Source of the DNA: an uncultured Prevotellaceae bacterium
Lineage (GTDB): Bacteria > Bacteroidota > Bacteroidia > Bacteroidales > Bacteroidaceae
Assembly: GCA_946644025.1 (NCBI GenBank)
Contig: CAMPCG010000017.1
Span: forward strand, 1-19,337
Reading direction: 5' to 3'
Length of the DNA stretch: 19,337 nucleotides
Under the pieces are notes generated by a model. That model ran no database searches and was not told the DNA's origin. It worked only from the letters and a program-made list of their open reading frames with translations. Position numbers and translations under genes: made by a program. Position 1 is the stretch's first letter; every line of letters starts with the position of its first letter. This document shows positions 6,858 to 13,451 of this stretch, piece after piece.

Positions 6858-6889
6858 TTTGCCGTTTAGCCGTTTCTGTCCTATCTTTG
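6858..6889 (+). promoter_or_regulatory. Bacteroidota promoter of the first HU gene
   Basis: TTTG (6858-6861), 20 nt, TATCTTTG (6882-6889). The surrounding bases (CTTTGCCG, TTTCTG, CTTTGCAT, then GTGCAAAGT before the start codon) repeat those at rimO. Confidence 0.88.
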
Positions 6890-6910
6890 CATTTTAATTG
6901 GTGCAAAGTA

Positions 6911-7174
6911 ATGAACAACAAGCAACTCACATCGGCGCTGGCCGTCGCCACGGGCAGCAGAGTGGCTGACACGGGGCGGCTCCTGGAGAGCGTGGCCCAG
7001 CTCATGGGCGACCACTTCGCCAAGGGCGACAGCGTGCAGCTCACGGGACTGGGCACCTTCGAGGTGCGCAAGAAGATGGAGCGCGTCATCGTCAACCCCG
7101 GCACGGGCCAGCGAATGCTCGTGCCGCCGAAGCTGGTGCTGGCCTTCAAGCCACACAAAGGAGGGAGGAGTTAG
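6911..7174 (+). CDS. HU family DNA-binding protein (first of two)
   Basis: This 87-aa protein is a full-length HU/IHF-fold nucleoid protein: an N-terminal helical dimerisation part (NNKQLTSALAVATGSR, then VADTGRLLESVAQLM), the LTGLGTFEVRKK turn, and the DNA-binding arm region with NPGTGQRMLVPP, then KLVLAFKPHKG. ATG 6911 is chosen because it gives a standard HU N terminus and follows the promoter at 6858-6889; the open frame extends to 6887 but that lies within the -7 box. It has its own promoter, shared in design with rimO. Homo- or heterodimer partner is unknown; the second HU gene is the obvious candidate. Confidence 0.95.
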   Translation: MNNKQLTSALAVATGSRVADTGRLLESVAQLMGDHFAKGDSVQLTGLGTFEVRKKMERVIVNPGTGQRMLVPPKLVLAFKPHKGGRS

Positions 7175-7176
7175 TA

Positions 7177-7260
7177 AGCCCCACCCCCGGCCCCTCCCCC
7201 GAAGGGAGGGGAGCTTTAGCGGCTTAAGCCTCCCCCTCGGGGGGAGGTTGGTGGGGGCTT
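7177..7260. repeat. GC-rich imperfect inverted repeat between the HU genes
   Basis: AAGCCCCACCCCCGGCCCCT near the left end pairs imperfectly with the right end (GGGGGGAGGTTGGTGGGGGC, then TT), around TTTAGCGGCTTAA. CCTCCCCC/GGGGGAGG cores appear in both arms. It has the same style as the elements inside rimO and the nfn fusion. It starts 3 bp after the first HU stop and could terminate or process the transcript. Confidence 0.75.
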
Positions 7261-7263
7261 GGG

Positions 7264-7288
7264 AGTTAAGAGTTAAGAGTTAGGAGTG
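7264..7288. repeat. AGTTAAG heptamer tandem repeat
   Basis: AGTTAAG, AGTTAAG, AGTTAGG, then AGTG, ending 10 bp before the ATG of the second HU gene. Short heptamer arrays of this kind recur elsewhere in the window (10292). Any effect on translation of HU2 is speculative. Confidence 0.7.
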
Positions 7289-7298
7289 ATAAATACTT

Positions 7299-7616
7299 AT
7301 GGGCAAGATATATCTTGAAGACTTGGCGGCAGAGCTGGCCCGAAGGGACGACATCAGTCAGAAGCAGGCAAAGCTGTTTCTGAAAGCGCTCGTGGAGACA
7401 GTGCAGAAAGGCATTGCCGACGACGGGCTGGTGAAGGTGAAGGGGCTGGGCACGTTCAGGCTCGTGGACATAGAAGCCCGCGAGAGCGTTAGCGTGAACA
7501 CGGGGCAGCGCGTCATGATAGACAGCCACCAGAAGCTGGCCTTCACCCCCGACACGGCCATGAAGGAACTGGTGAACAGACCCTTCTCCATGTTTGAGAC
7601 AGTAATAATAAATTGA
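7299..7616 (+). CDS. HU family DNA-binding protein (second, C-terminally extended)
   Basis: This 105-aa HU-fold protein has the N-terminal helices YLEDLAAELARRDDISQKQA, the KVKGLGTFRLVDIEAR beta-turn, an arm region of about residues 55-75 (VNTGQRVMIDSHQKLAFTPD, with the proline tip less typical) and a 20-residue tail ending NRPFSMFETVIIN beyond the usual HU end. It lacks the NPxTG sequence of the first gene and has NTGQR instead, so DNA-bending properties may differ. It follows HU1 by 124 bp filled by repeats; I see no separate promoter, so read-through from HU1 is likely. Confidence 0.9.
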   Translation: MGKIYLEDLAAELARRDDISQKQAKLFLKALVETVQKGIADDGLVKVKGLGTFRLVDIEARESVSVNTGQRVMIDSHQKLAFTPDTAMKELVNRPFSMFETVIIN

Positions 7617-7623
7617 ATATTTT

Positions 7624-7768
7624 TAGGAGTGAAAAGGAGTGAAAGGGAATTGAGCCGACTATCGTCGGCGGGAGTGAAAGTGTCGATACTTTCATCGCTG
7701 AAAGGCATGGCAAGAGTAACGTCACTTTCACTCCCCTTTCACTTCCCTTTCGCTCCCCCCTTCACTTC
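7624..7768. repeat. GAGTGAAAG inverted-repeat array without a gene (empty element)
   Basis: The left side has GGAGTGAAAAGGAGTGAAAG (7626-7645) and GGAGTGAAAGTGTCGATACT (7671-7690). The right side carries the same units inverted (CACTTTCACTCCCCTTTCAC from 7723, then TTCCC, TTTCGCTCCC, TTCACTT). Between them lie two small hairpins (GCCGAC-TATC-GTCGGC, 7654-7669, and GAAAGT/ACTTTC) and no gene. The inner end sequences match those around the four-helix-bundle gene at 8880. Confidence 0.75.
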
Positions 7769-7799
7769 ATGCAAAGTTAAATAACTAATAGATAGAATA

Positions 7800-8795
7800 A
7801 TGGCAGAAAACATTGACATCCGCGAACTGAATATCCGGATAGAACAGCAAAGTGGCTTCGTCACCAACCTGGTGGCAGGCATGGACCGCGTCATTGTCGG
7901 TCAGAAACATCTCGTCGACTCACTGCTCATCGGCCTTCTGAGCGACGGCAACATCCTGCTCGAGGGTGTGCCCGGCCTGGCTAAGACGCTGGCCATCAAG
8001 ACCCTCTCGCAGCTCATCGACGCCCAGTACAGCCGCATACAGTTCACCCCCGACCTGTTGCCGGCCGACGTCACCGGTACGATGATTTACTCGCAGAAGG
8101 ACGAGCGCTTCCTCACCAAGAAAGGCCCCGTCTTTGCCAACTTCGTGCTGGCCGACGAGATTAACCGTGCCCCGGCAAAGGTGCAGAGCGCACTGCTCGA
8201 GGCCATGCAGGAGAAGCAGGTGACCATCGGCAGCGAGACCTTCGACCTGCCCTCGCCCTTCCTCGTCATGGCCACGCAGAACCCCATCGAGCAAGAAGGC
8301 ACCTACCCCCTGCCCGAGGCTCAGGTGGACCGATTCATGCTCAAGGTGGTCATCGACTACCCCTCGCTCGAAGAGGAGAAGAAGATTATCCGCGAGAACA
8401 TTGGCGGCGGCCTGCCCCGCGTGACGCCCGTCACCTCGGCCAAGGACATACTCAAGGCCCGCGAGGTGGTGCGCGAGGTGTATATCGACGAGAAGATTGA
8501 GCAGTACATTGCCGACATCGTCTTCGCCACCCGCTACCCCGACCGCTACGGCCTGAAGGAGCTGAAGGACATGATTTCCTTCGGCGGCTCGCCCCGCGCC
8601 AGCATCAACCTGGCCAAGGCTGCCCGCGCCTACGCCTTCATCAAGCGCCGCGGCTACGTGGTGCCCGAGGATGTGCGCGCCGTGGCCCACGACGTGCTCC
8701 GCCACCGCATCGGACTGACCTACGAGGCCGAGGCCAGCAGCGTTACCAGCGAGGAGATAGTCAGCAAGATAGTGAATAAGGTGGAGGTGCCCTAA
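7800..8795 (+). CDS. moxR: MoxR-family AAA+ ATPase of the Bat aerotolerance operon
   Basis: This 331-aa AAA_3-type ATPase is thought to act as a chaperone for the VWA-domain proteins encoded beside it. Walker A is GVPGLAKT (residues 56-63), Walker B is in FVLADEINRAP (115-125), sensor 1 is MATQNPIEQEGTYPLPEAQ with DRF following, and sensor 2 is in GGSPRASINLAKAARAYA; all are intact and the length is typical. ATG 7800 follows an A/T-rich stretch (TAATAGATAGAATA) without a Shine-Dalgarno, as is common in Bacteroidota. It is the first gene of the Bat set here. Repeat arrays of the same type lie on both sides of it, with the four-helix-bundle gene separating it from DUF58. Confidence 0.95.
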   Translation: MAENIDIRELNIRIEQQSGFVTNLVAGMDRVIVGQKHLVDSLLIGLLSDGNILLEGVPGLAKTLAIKTLSQLIDAQYSRIQFTPDLLPADVTGTMIYSQKDERFLTKKGPVFANFVLADEINRAPAKVQSALLEAMQEKQVTIGSETFDLPSPFLVMATQNPIEQEGTYPLPEAQVDRFMLKVVIDYPSLEEEKKIIRENIGGGLPRVTPVTSAKDILKAREVVREVYIDEKIEQYIADIVFATRYPDRYGLKELKDMISFGGSPRASINLAKAARAYAFIKRRGYVVPEDVRAVAHDVLRHRIGLTYEAEASSVTSEEIVSKIVNKVEVP

Positions 8796-8801
8796 GGTAA
8801 T

Positions 8802-9340
8802 GGAGTGAAAGGGAAGTGAAGGGGAAGTGAAAGGGGAGTGAAAGTGACGATACTTCTTACGTAGAGCGAAACTGAGATTATGGCCCTATATAGTTTTGAG
8901 AACGTGGTTGCATGGCAGAAAGCCCATGCTTTTACAGTCAGCGTATATGCTATTACCAGAGAGTTTCCAATGGAGGAACTCTACGGGCTGACCTCCCAGT
9001 TCCGCAGGGCTGCGGTCTCAATAGAGGCCAATATTGCTGAAGGGTACAAGAAACTAAGCAAGGCAGACAAGCTACGTTTCTTTAATATCTCACAGGGAAG
9101 CCTTGAAGAGTGTCGTAACTATATTCTTCTCTCACGCGACCTGAAATTTGCAGACGATGAAGTTATACAACTTCTCTATCAGCAAATAGAACAGGCCAGC
9201 TGGTTCTTAAACAAATACTGTCAAGGAATAATTAACAACAACGGAGTCAAAGATGAATGACGAAGGGGAAAATGTAGCGAAAAAGCTAACGTTCCTTTCA
9301 CTTCCCCTTCACTCCCTTTTCACTCCCCCTTCACTCCCCA
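8802..9340. mobile_element. Candidate mobile element: four-helix-bundle gene between inverted GAGTGAAAG arrays
   Basis: The left array (8802-8855) has roughly 12-bp units such as AGTGAAAGGGGA and ends GGAGTGAAAGTGACGATACT. The right array (9287-9339) holds the same units inverted (TAACGTTCCTTTCACTTCCC and on). Together they enclose one AT-richer gene (8880-9260). The gene-free copy at 7624-7768 has nearly the same inner ends, which supports a defined unit. No transposase is present, so mobility is inferred and would need help in trans. Confidence 0.5.
8880..9260 (+). CDS. Four-helix-bundle protein (S23 / 23S rRNA intervening-sequence protein family)
   Basis: This 126-aa protein has the family's recognisable order: FENVVAWQKAHAFTVSVYAI, REFPMEELYGLTSQFRRAAV, SIEANIAEGYKKLSKADKLR, FFNISQGSLEECRNYILLSR. 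The family includes ORFs found in 23S rRNA intervening sequences and relatives of the Avd protein of diversity-generating retroelements; the molecular function is unknown. No rRNA, reverse transcriptase or variable repeat lies in this window. It interrupts the moxR-DUF58 junction, is more AT-rich than both, and is flanked by inverted GAGTGAAAG arrays, so it looks inserted. ATG 8880 is preceded by CGAAACTGAGATT. Confidence 0.92.
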   Translation: MALYSFENVVAWQKAHAFTVSVYAITREFPMEELYGLTSQFRRAAVSIEANIAEGYKKLSKADKLRFFNISQGSLEECRNYILLSRDLKFADDEVIQLLYQQIEQASWFLNKYCQGIINNNGVKDE

Positions 9341-9349
9341 TAATGAAAA

Positions 9350-10219
9350 ATGGAAACTTCTGAGATCATCAAAAAAGTCCGCAAGATTGAAATCAAGACC
9401 CGCGGACTGAGCAACAACATCTTCGCCGGACAGTACCACACCGCCTTCAAGGGTCGCGGCATGGCCTTCTCGGAGGTGCGCGAGTATCAGTATGGCGACG
9501 ACGTGCGCGACATAGACTGGAACGTGACGGCCCGATTCAACAAACCCTACGTCAAGGTGTTTGAGGAGGAGCGCGAGCTGACCGTCATGCTACTCGTCGA
9601 CGTCAGCGGCTCGCTCGACTTCGGCACGCAGCGGCAGATGAAGCGCGACATGGTGACCGAGATAGCCGCCACACTGGCCTTCTCGGCCATACAGAACAAC
9701 GACAAGATTGGCGTCATCTTCTTCTCGGACAAGGTGGAGAAATACATTCCGCCGAAGAAGGGCCGCAAGCACATACTCTACATCATACGCGAGATGCTCG
9801 ACTTCCATGCCGACAGCCGACGCACCGACGTGGCACAGGCCATAGAGTTCCTCACCGGAGTGAGCAAACGGCGCTGCACCGCCTTCCTGCTCTCAGACTT
9901 CTACGTGCGCCAGGACTTCAGCCAGCAGCTCACCATCGCCAACCGCAAGCACGACGTGGTGGCCATACAGGTGTATGACCGCCGGGCCATGGAGCTGCCC
10001 GACGTGGGACTGATGAAGGTGGTCGACGCCGAGACGGGATTTGAGCAGTATGTAGACACCGGCAGCCGACGGCTGCGCGACAGCTACCACCGATACTGGA
10101 CCAAACGGCAGGCCGACCTGCGCGAGACCTTCGCCAAGAGCAACGTAGACAGCGTGAGCATTGCCACCGACGGCGACTATGTCAAGTCGCTCCTCGGACT
10201 GTTCAGGCAGAGAAGTTAA
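9350..10219 (+). CDS. DUF58 domain protein of the Bat operon
   Basis: This 289-aa soluble protein has the DUF58 signature SEVREYQYGDDVRDIDWNVT, then ARFNKPYVKVFEEER (residues 41-75), followed by a VWA-like fold with DVSGS (84-88) as a MIDAS-type motif. No membrane segment or signal peptide is visible. DUF58 proteins accompany MoxR ATPases and are predicted to work with them on the periplasm-facing Bat complex; the biochemical role is unknown. ATG 9350 is the obvious start, 11 bp past the inverted repeat array. It is separated from moxR only by the four-helix-bundle insertion. Confidence 0.94.
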   Translation: METSEIIKKVRKIEIKTRGLSNNIFAGQYHTAFKGRGMAFSEVREYQYGDDVRDIDWNVTARFNKPYVKVFEEERELTVMLLVDVSGSLDFGTQRQMKRDMVTEIAATLAFSAIQNNDKIGVIFFSDKVEKYIPPKKGRKHILYIIREMLDFHADSRRTDVAQAIEFLTGVSKRRCTAFLLSDFYVRQDFSQQLTIANRKHDVVAIQVYDRRAMELPDVGLMKVVDAETGFEQYVDTGSRRLRDSYHRYWTKRQADLRETFAKSNVDSVSIATDGDYVKSLLGLFRQRS

Positions 10220-10250
10220 GTAAGAACAGATTTAAAACAGACAATAGTGA

Positions 10251-11336
10251 ATGAAGTCAAAAGGTAGATGGATAATGCTGGTGGGCTTAACGCTTATCGC
10301 TTATCACTTATCGCTTATCACTTCGTTGGCGCAAGTTAAAGTAGAGTCGACGATAAGTGCCATGGAGATGCTGGTGGGCCAGCAGGTGATGCTCACCGTC
10401 TCGGCCACCGCCGACGAGGGCGCCACCGTGACCTTTCCACAAGAGGCACAGCTGCCCGTGGGCATAGAGTTCATGGGAGCCGTGGAGATGCCCGAGGAGA
10501 AGACCGCCGACGGACAGGTGCTCTACCAGCGCGGATACGTGCTCACCTCCTTCGAGGACACGCTCTACTACATACCACCCTTCACCGTCAACGTAGACGG
10601 CAAGGACTATGAGACGAAGAAACTGGCGCTGAAGGTGCTCACCGTAGACGTGGACACCACCGACTACGAGAAATACTACGGCCCGAAGACCATACAAGAC
10701 AACCCCTTCAACTGGGAGCTCGACGAGTGGGCCGTGCCCTTCTGGCTCAGCGTGATGATGCTCGTCATGCTCGCCCTGACCTATTACCTCTACCTGCGGC
10801 TGCGCGACAACAAGCCCGTCATCGCCCGTCCGCGGTTCATACGCCGGCTGCTGCCCCACCAGAAGGCTATGCAGGCCATCGAGGAGATAAAGGCAGAGCG
10901 GATGCAGACCGCCGAGGACCCGAAGGAGTACTACACCCGACTGACGGACACCCTGCGCAAGTACATCGAGGAGCGCTACGGATTCTATGCCATGGAGATG
11001 ACCAGCACGGAAATCATAGACCGTCTGCAGCAGGAAGACCCGGAGTCGCTGGCAGAGCTGACACAGCTCTTCCAGACCGCCGACCTGGTGAAGTTTGCCA
11101 AGTACTCGACGCTCATCAACGAGAACGACGCCAACCTCGTCTCGGCCATCGACTTCATCAACCGCACGAAGGTGGAGGTGCCACCCGAGCAGCAGGTCAT
11201 CAAGCAAGACCTCACCGAGGAGGAGAAGCAGACGAAGAAGAGCCGCACCACGCTCAAGGCCGCCGTCACCGTGCTGGCCGTGGCCGCGTCAGCGCTGTTC
11301 TGCTATATCGTGTACTGTGTTATTGACTTGATTTAG
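10251..11336 (+). CDS. BatD-like exported membrane protein of the Bat operon
   Basis: This 361-aa protein has an N-terminal signal segment (about residues 5-28, cleavage near SLAQ), a beta-rich periplasmic domain resembling BatD N-termini (STISAMEMLVGQQVMLTVSA), and a membrane span at about 161-183 (AVPFWLSVMMLVMLALTYYL). A cytoplasmic helical part follows (EDPKEYYTRLTDTLRKYIEE, LVKFAKYSTLINEND), and a second hydrophobic span closes the C terminus (about 338-360). It lies 31 bp after DUF58 and shares its strand. The signal-peptide coding sequence contains 4.6 tandem heptamers (10292-10323). The Bat role is inferred from context; it might also be named a DUF4381-like protein. Confidence 0.85.
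   Translation: MKSKGRWIMLVGLTLIAYHLSLITSLAQVKVESTISAMEMLVGQQVMLTVSATADEGATVTFPQEAQLPVGIEFMGAVEMPEEKTADGQVLYQRGYVLTSFEDTLYYIPPFTVNVDGKDYETKKLALKVLTVDVDTTDYEKYYGPKTIQDNPFNWELDEWAVPFWLSVMMLVMLALTYYLYLRLRDNKPVIARPRFIRRLLPHQKAMQAIEEIKAERMQTAEDPKEYYTRLTDTLRKYIEERYGFYAMEMTSTEIIDRLQQEDPESLAELTQLFQTADLVKFAKYSTLINENDANLVSAIDFINRTKVEVPPEQQVIKQDLTEEEKQTKKSRTTLKAAVTVLAVAASALFCYIVYCVIDLI
10292..10323. repeat. GCTTATC/ACTTATC heptamer array in signal-peptide coding sequence
   Basis: Units GCTTATC, GCTTATC, ACTTATC, GCTTATC, ACTT encode residues 14-25 (LIAYHLSLITS region). A change of one unit would shift the frame by one base. Confidence 0.85.
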
Positions 11337-11347
11337 GAGAGAAAGTT

Positions 11348-11665
11348 ATGCAAGAGAAAAGAGCCATGATAATCAATATGATTCGTGAAACCATTCGTGA
11401 AGCAGAGCCAACTGCCCAAATCATTCTCTATGGTTCCCGTGCCAGAGGTGATGCACATGAAGGAAGCGACTGGGATGTGCTGGCTATTGTTGACAAGCCA
11501 AGATTGAGCGTGAAAGAACGTGGCAACATTCAGTATCCTGTTTGGGATAAAGGGCTTGATATGGGAGAGGAAATAAATGTGTTCTCATACACCAGACGAC
11601 AATGGGAACAGGCTCCTCCGTCTCTTTTTAAGAATAATGTATTGAGAGAGGGGATAGTGCTATGA
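11348..11665 (+). CDS. MNT-type nucleotidyltransferase, second MNT-HEPN pair
   Basis: This 105-aa minimal nucleotidyltransferase has YGSRARGDAHEGSDWDVLAI (residues 28-47), with G29-S30 and the catalytic D41/D43 pair; EEINVF (about 74-79) is the likely third acidic site. It starts 12 bp after the BatD-like gene and its stop overlaps the next start by 4 bp (ATGA), so the two are probably translated together. It is clearly more AT-rich than the Bat genes on both sides. It is probably an antitoxin against the HEPN partner, inferred from the gene pair. It is not closely similar to the first MNT protein (431). Confidence 0.88.
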   Translation: MQEKRAMIINMIRETIREAEPTAQIILYGSRARGDAHEGSDWDVLAIVDKPRLSVKERGNIQYPVWDKGLDMGEEINVFSYTRRQWEQAPPSLFKNNVLREGIVL

Positions 11666-12060
11666 GTTTAGATATGGACAACAGAAAAGCAGTCGTAGAC
11701 TACCGGAAGGAAAAGGCTGATGCCGCCCTGGAGGATGCCGATTTCTTAGCTCAGGCGGGAAAGTACAATCTCGCCGCCAACCGTTTATATTACGCTCTGT
11801 ATTATGCTTGCACTGCACTTCTGATTAGTAAGGAAATTCCCACAAAACGTCATGCTGGCATGATTGCACAGATTAGCAGGCATTTTGTAAAAACAGGAGT
11901 CCTTTCTGTTGACGATGGAAAGCTTATAAAGGTTATGTTTAACCTACGCCATGAGGGTGATTATGAAGACTTCGTTGATGTGCAGGCTGAGGATTTAGAA
12001 GAATTTACTCCTCTCGTTCGCTCCTTAGTTCGAAAGCTGAAAGGGCTGACTGAGATATAA
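11662..12060 (+). CDS. HEPN domain protein, second MNT-HEPN pair
   Basis: This 132-aa helical protein has the HEPN core AANRLYYALYYACTALLISK (residues 38-57) and NLRHEGDYEDFVD (94-106), as in the PF05168-type HEPN proteins that are partners of MNT. Unlike the first pair it shows no R-x4-6-H ribonuclease motif; R96 and D100-Y101 occupy the conserved C-terminal motif instead, so catalytic activity is uncertain. The start at ATG 11662 overlaps the MNT stop. The pair sits between the BatD-like gene and batA and is AT-rich, so it is probably a later insertion into the Bat operon. The 62 bp to batA show nothing special. Confidence 0.87.
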   Translation: MSLDMDNRKAVVDYRKEKADAALEDADFLAQAGKYNLAANRLYYALYYACTALLISKEIPTKRHAGMIAQISRHFVKTGVLSVDDGKLIKVMFNLRHEGDYEDFVDVQAEDLEEFTPLVRSLVRKLKGLTEI

Positions 12061-12122
12061 GACCGTTTACATATTCACACCTACTGCAAAATAGTATATA
12101 TAGAGGAAAACAACTGTAGAAT

Positions 12123-13121
12123 ATGGAATTTGCCAATAGAGAATATCTGCTGTTATTGCTGCTCATCCTGCCCTACATCGTGTGGTACGTGATGTGGCGC
12201 AAGAAGAGCGAACCCACTATCCGCATGGCCGACACGTTCGCGTTCCGCTATGCCCCGCGCTCGTGGAAGGTGCTGCTCATGCCGGTGCAGCTGCTGCTGC
12301 GCATCGCGGCCTTCACCCTGCTGGTCATCGCCCTGGCCCGCCCGCAGACCCACGACTCGCTGAAGAACGAGACCATAGAGGGCATCGACATGATGCTGGC
12401 CATGGACGTGTCGACGTCGATGCTGGCCGAGGACCTCTCGCCCAACCGCATAGAGGCCGCCAAGAGCGTGGCCGCAGAGTTCATAGCCGGACGTCCTAAC
12501 GACAACATCGGACTGACTATCTTCGCCGGCGAGGCGTTCACACAGTGCCCCATGACCATCGACCACGGAGCGCTGCTGTCTCAGCTGAAGAACGTGCGCA
12601 CCGACATAGCCGCCCGCGGGCTCATAGAGGACGGCACCGCCATCGGCATGGGACTGGCCAACGCCGTGGGGCGACTGAAGGACTCGAAGGCCAAGAGCCG
12701 CGTCGTCATCCTACTCACCGACGGCTCGAACAACAGGGGCGACATCTCGCCTATGACCGCTGCCGACATAGCCAAGAGCCTCGGCATACGTGTTTACACC
12801 ATCGGCGTGGGCACCAACGGCATGGCGCGCTACCCCATCGCTGCCGGCGGACAGACGCAGTACATCCAGGTGCCGGTGGAGATTGACACCAAGACGCTGG
12901 GAGACATCGCTCGTGGCACCGACGGAAAGTTCTACCGCGCCACCAACGCCCGCGAGCTGCGCGAAATCTATCAGGAGATAGACAAGCTGGAGAAGTCGAA
13001 GATAGACGTGCAGCACTTCAGCCGTCGCTATGAGGCCTACCAGCCCTTCGCCCTCGGCGCCCTGCTGGCCTTGCTGCTCGAGGTGCTGCTGCGCATCACC
13101 GTGTTCCGCAGAATACCTTAG
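12123..13121 (+). CDS. batA: BatA-type VWA domain membrane protein
   Basis: This 332-aa protein has two N-terminal membrane spans (about residues 8-25 and 55-73), the motif LARPQT, and a VWA domain whose MIDAS is D95-V-S97-T-S99 (AMDVSTSMLAEDLSPNRIEA), with TDGSNNRGD further on. A C-terminal span (about 309-328) completes the BatA layout. Bat proteins are linked to aerotolerance in Bacteroides and are thought to form a membrane complex served by MoxR. Normally batB, batC and further genes follow; here none does. The start ATG 12123 gives a canonical N terminus (MEFANREYLLLL). Confidence 0.94.
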   Translation: MEFANREYLLLLLLILPYIVWYVMWRKKSEPTIRMADTFAFRYAPRSWKVLLMPVQLLLRIAAFTLLVIALARPQTHDSLKNETIEGIDMMLAMDVSTSMLAEDLSPNRIEAAKSVAAEFIAGRPNDNIGLTIFAGEAFTQCPMTIDHGALLSQLKNVRTDIAARGLIEDGTAIGMGLANAVGRLKDSKAKSRVVILLTDGSNNRGDISPMTAADIAKSLGIRVYTIGVGTNGMARYPIAAGGQTQYIQVPVEIDTKTLGDIARGTDGKFYRATNARELREIYQEIDKLEKSKIDVQHFSRRYEAYQPFALGALLALLLEVLLRITVFRRIP

Positions 13122-13194
13122 ACTATATTGCGCCCCTTATGCAAGTTTCGTCCCTCCCTGTGCCTCGTGTGAGGGTGGGGGATATATGGGGATT

Positions 13195-13244
13195 TTTAGC
13201 TTGCCCGATTCCGACACTCGTTATGCGGAATCAGGCAAGCTAAA
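13195..13244. terminator. 19-bp hairpin downstream of batA
   Basis: TTTAGCTTGCCCGATTCCG (13195-13213) pairs with CGGAATCAGGCAAGCTAAA (13226-13244) except for one C/A mismatch, around a 12-nt loop; the stem is followed by TTCCTTTTAG. It is the only strong hairpin between batA and the next promoter and is a likely terminator. The rest of 13122-13386 shows no gene; an 11-bp direct repeat ATATTGCGCCC (13125-13135 and 13288-13298) brackets the hairpin. Confidence 0.6.
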
Positions 13245-13386
13245 TTCCTTTTAGCATCGGCAACTTATTGCCTGAATGGAGGAAAGGATATTGCGCCCGA
13301 ACCTTCTGACGACGCGGTCCGCGCCAACAGGGGAGGCTCCGATTGTGACCTCGGCACGTTAATTTTTGAAGATTTTCTACAAATAG

Positions 13387-13418
13387 TTTGCGGCAATCAA
13401 CATATTTTTGTACTTTTG
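13387..13418 (+). promoter_or_regulatory. Bacteroidota promoter of the nfn fusion operon
   Basis: TTTG (13387-13390), exactly 20 nt, TACTTTTG (13411-13418), 33 bp upstream of ATG 13452. The -7 box fits TAnnTTTG exactly. It probably drives the whole run of genes to at least 18253. Confidence 0.88.
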
Positions 13419-13451
13419 TAGCCTTAAAGCGACACTTAACACAAAAGACTA

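Noticed and set aside
8880..9260. Diversity-generating retroelement accessory gene (avd)
   Set aside because: The protein family is related, but there is no reverse transcriptase, template repeat or variable repeat in the window.
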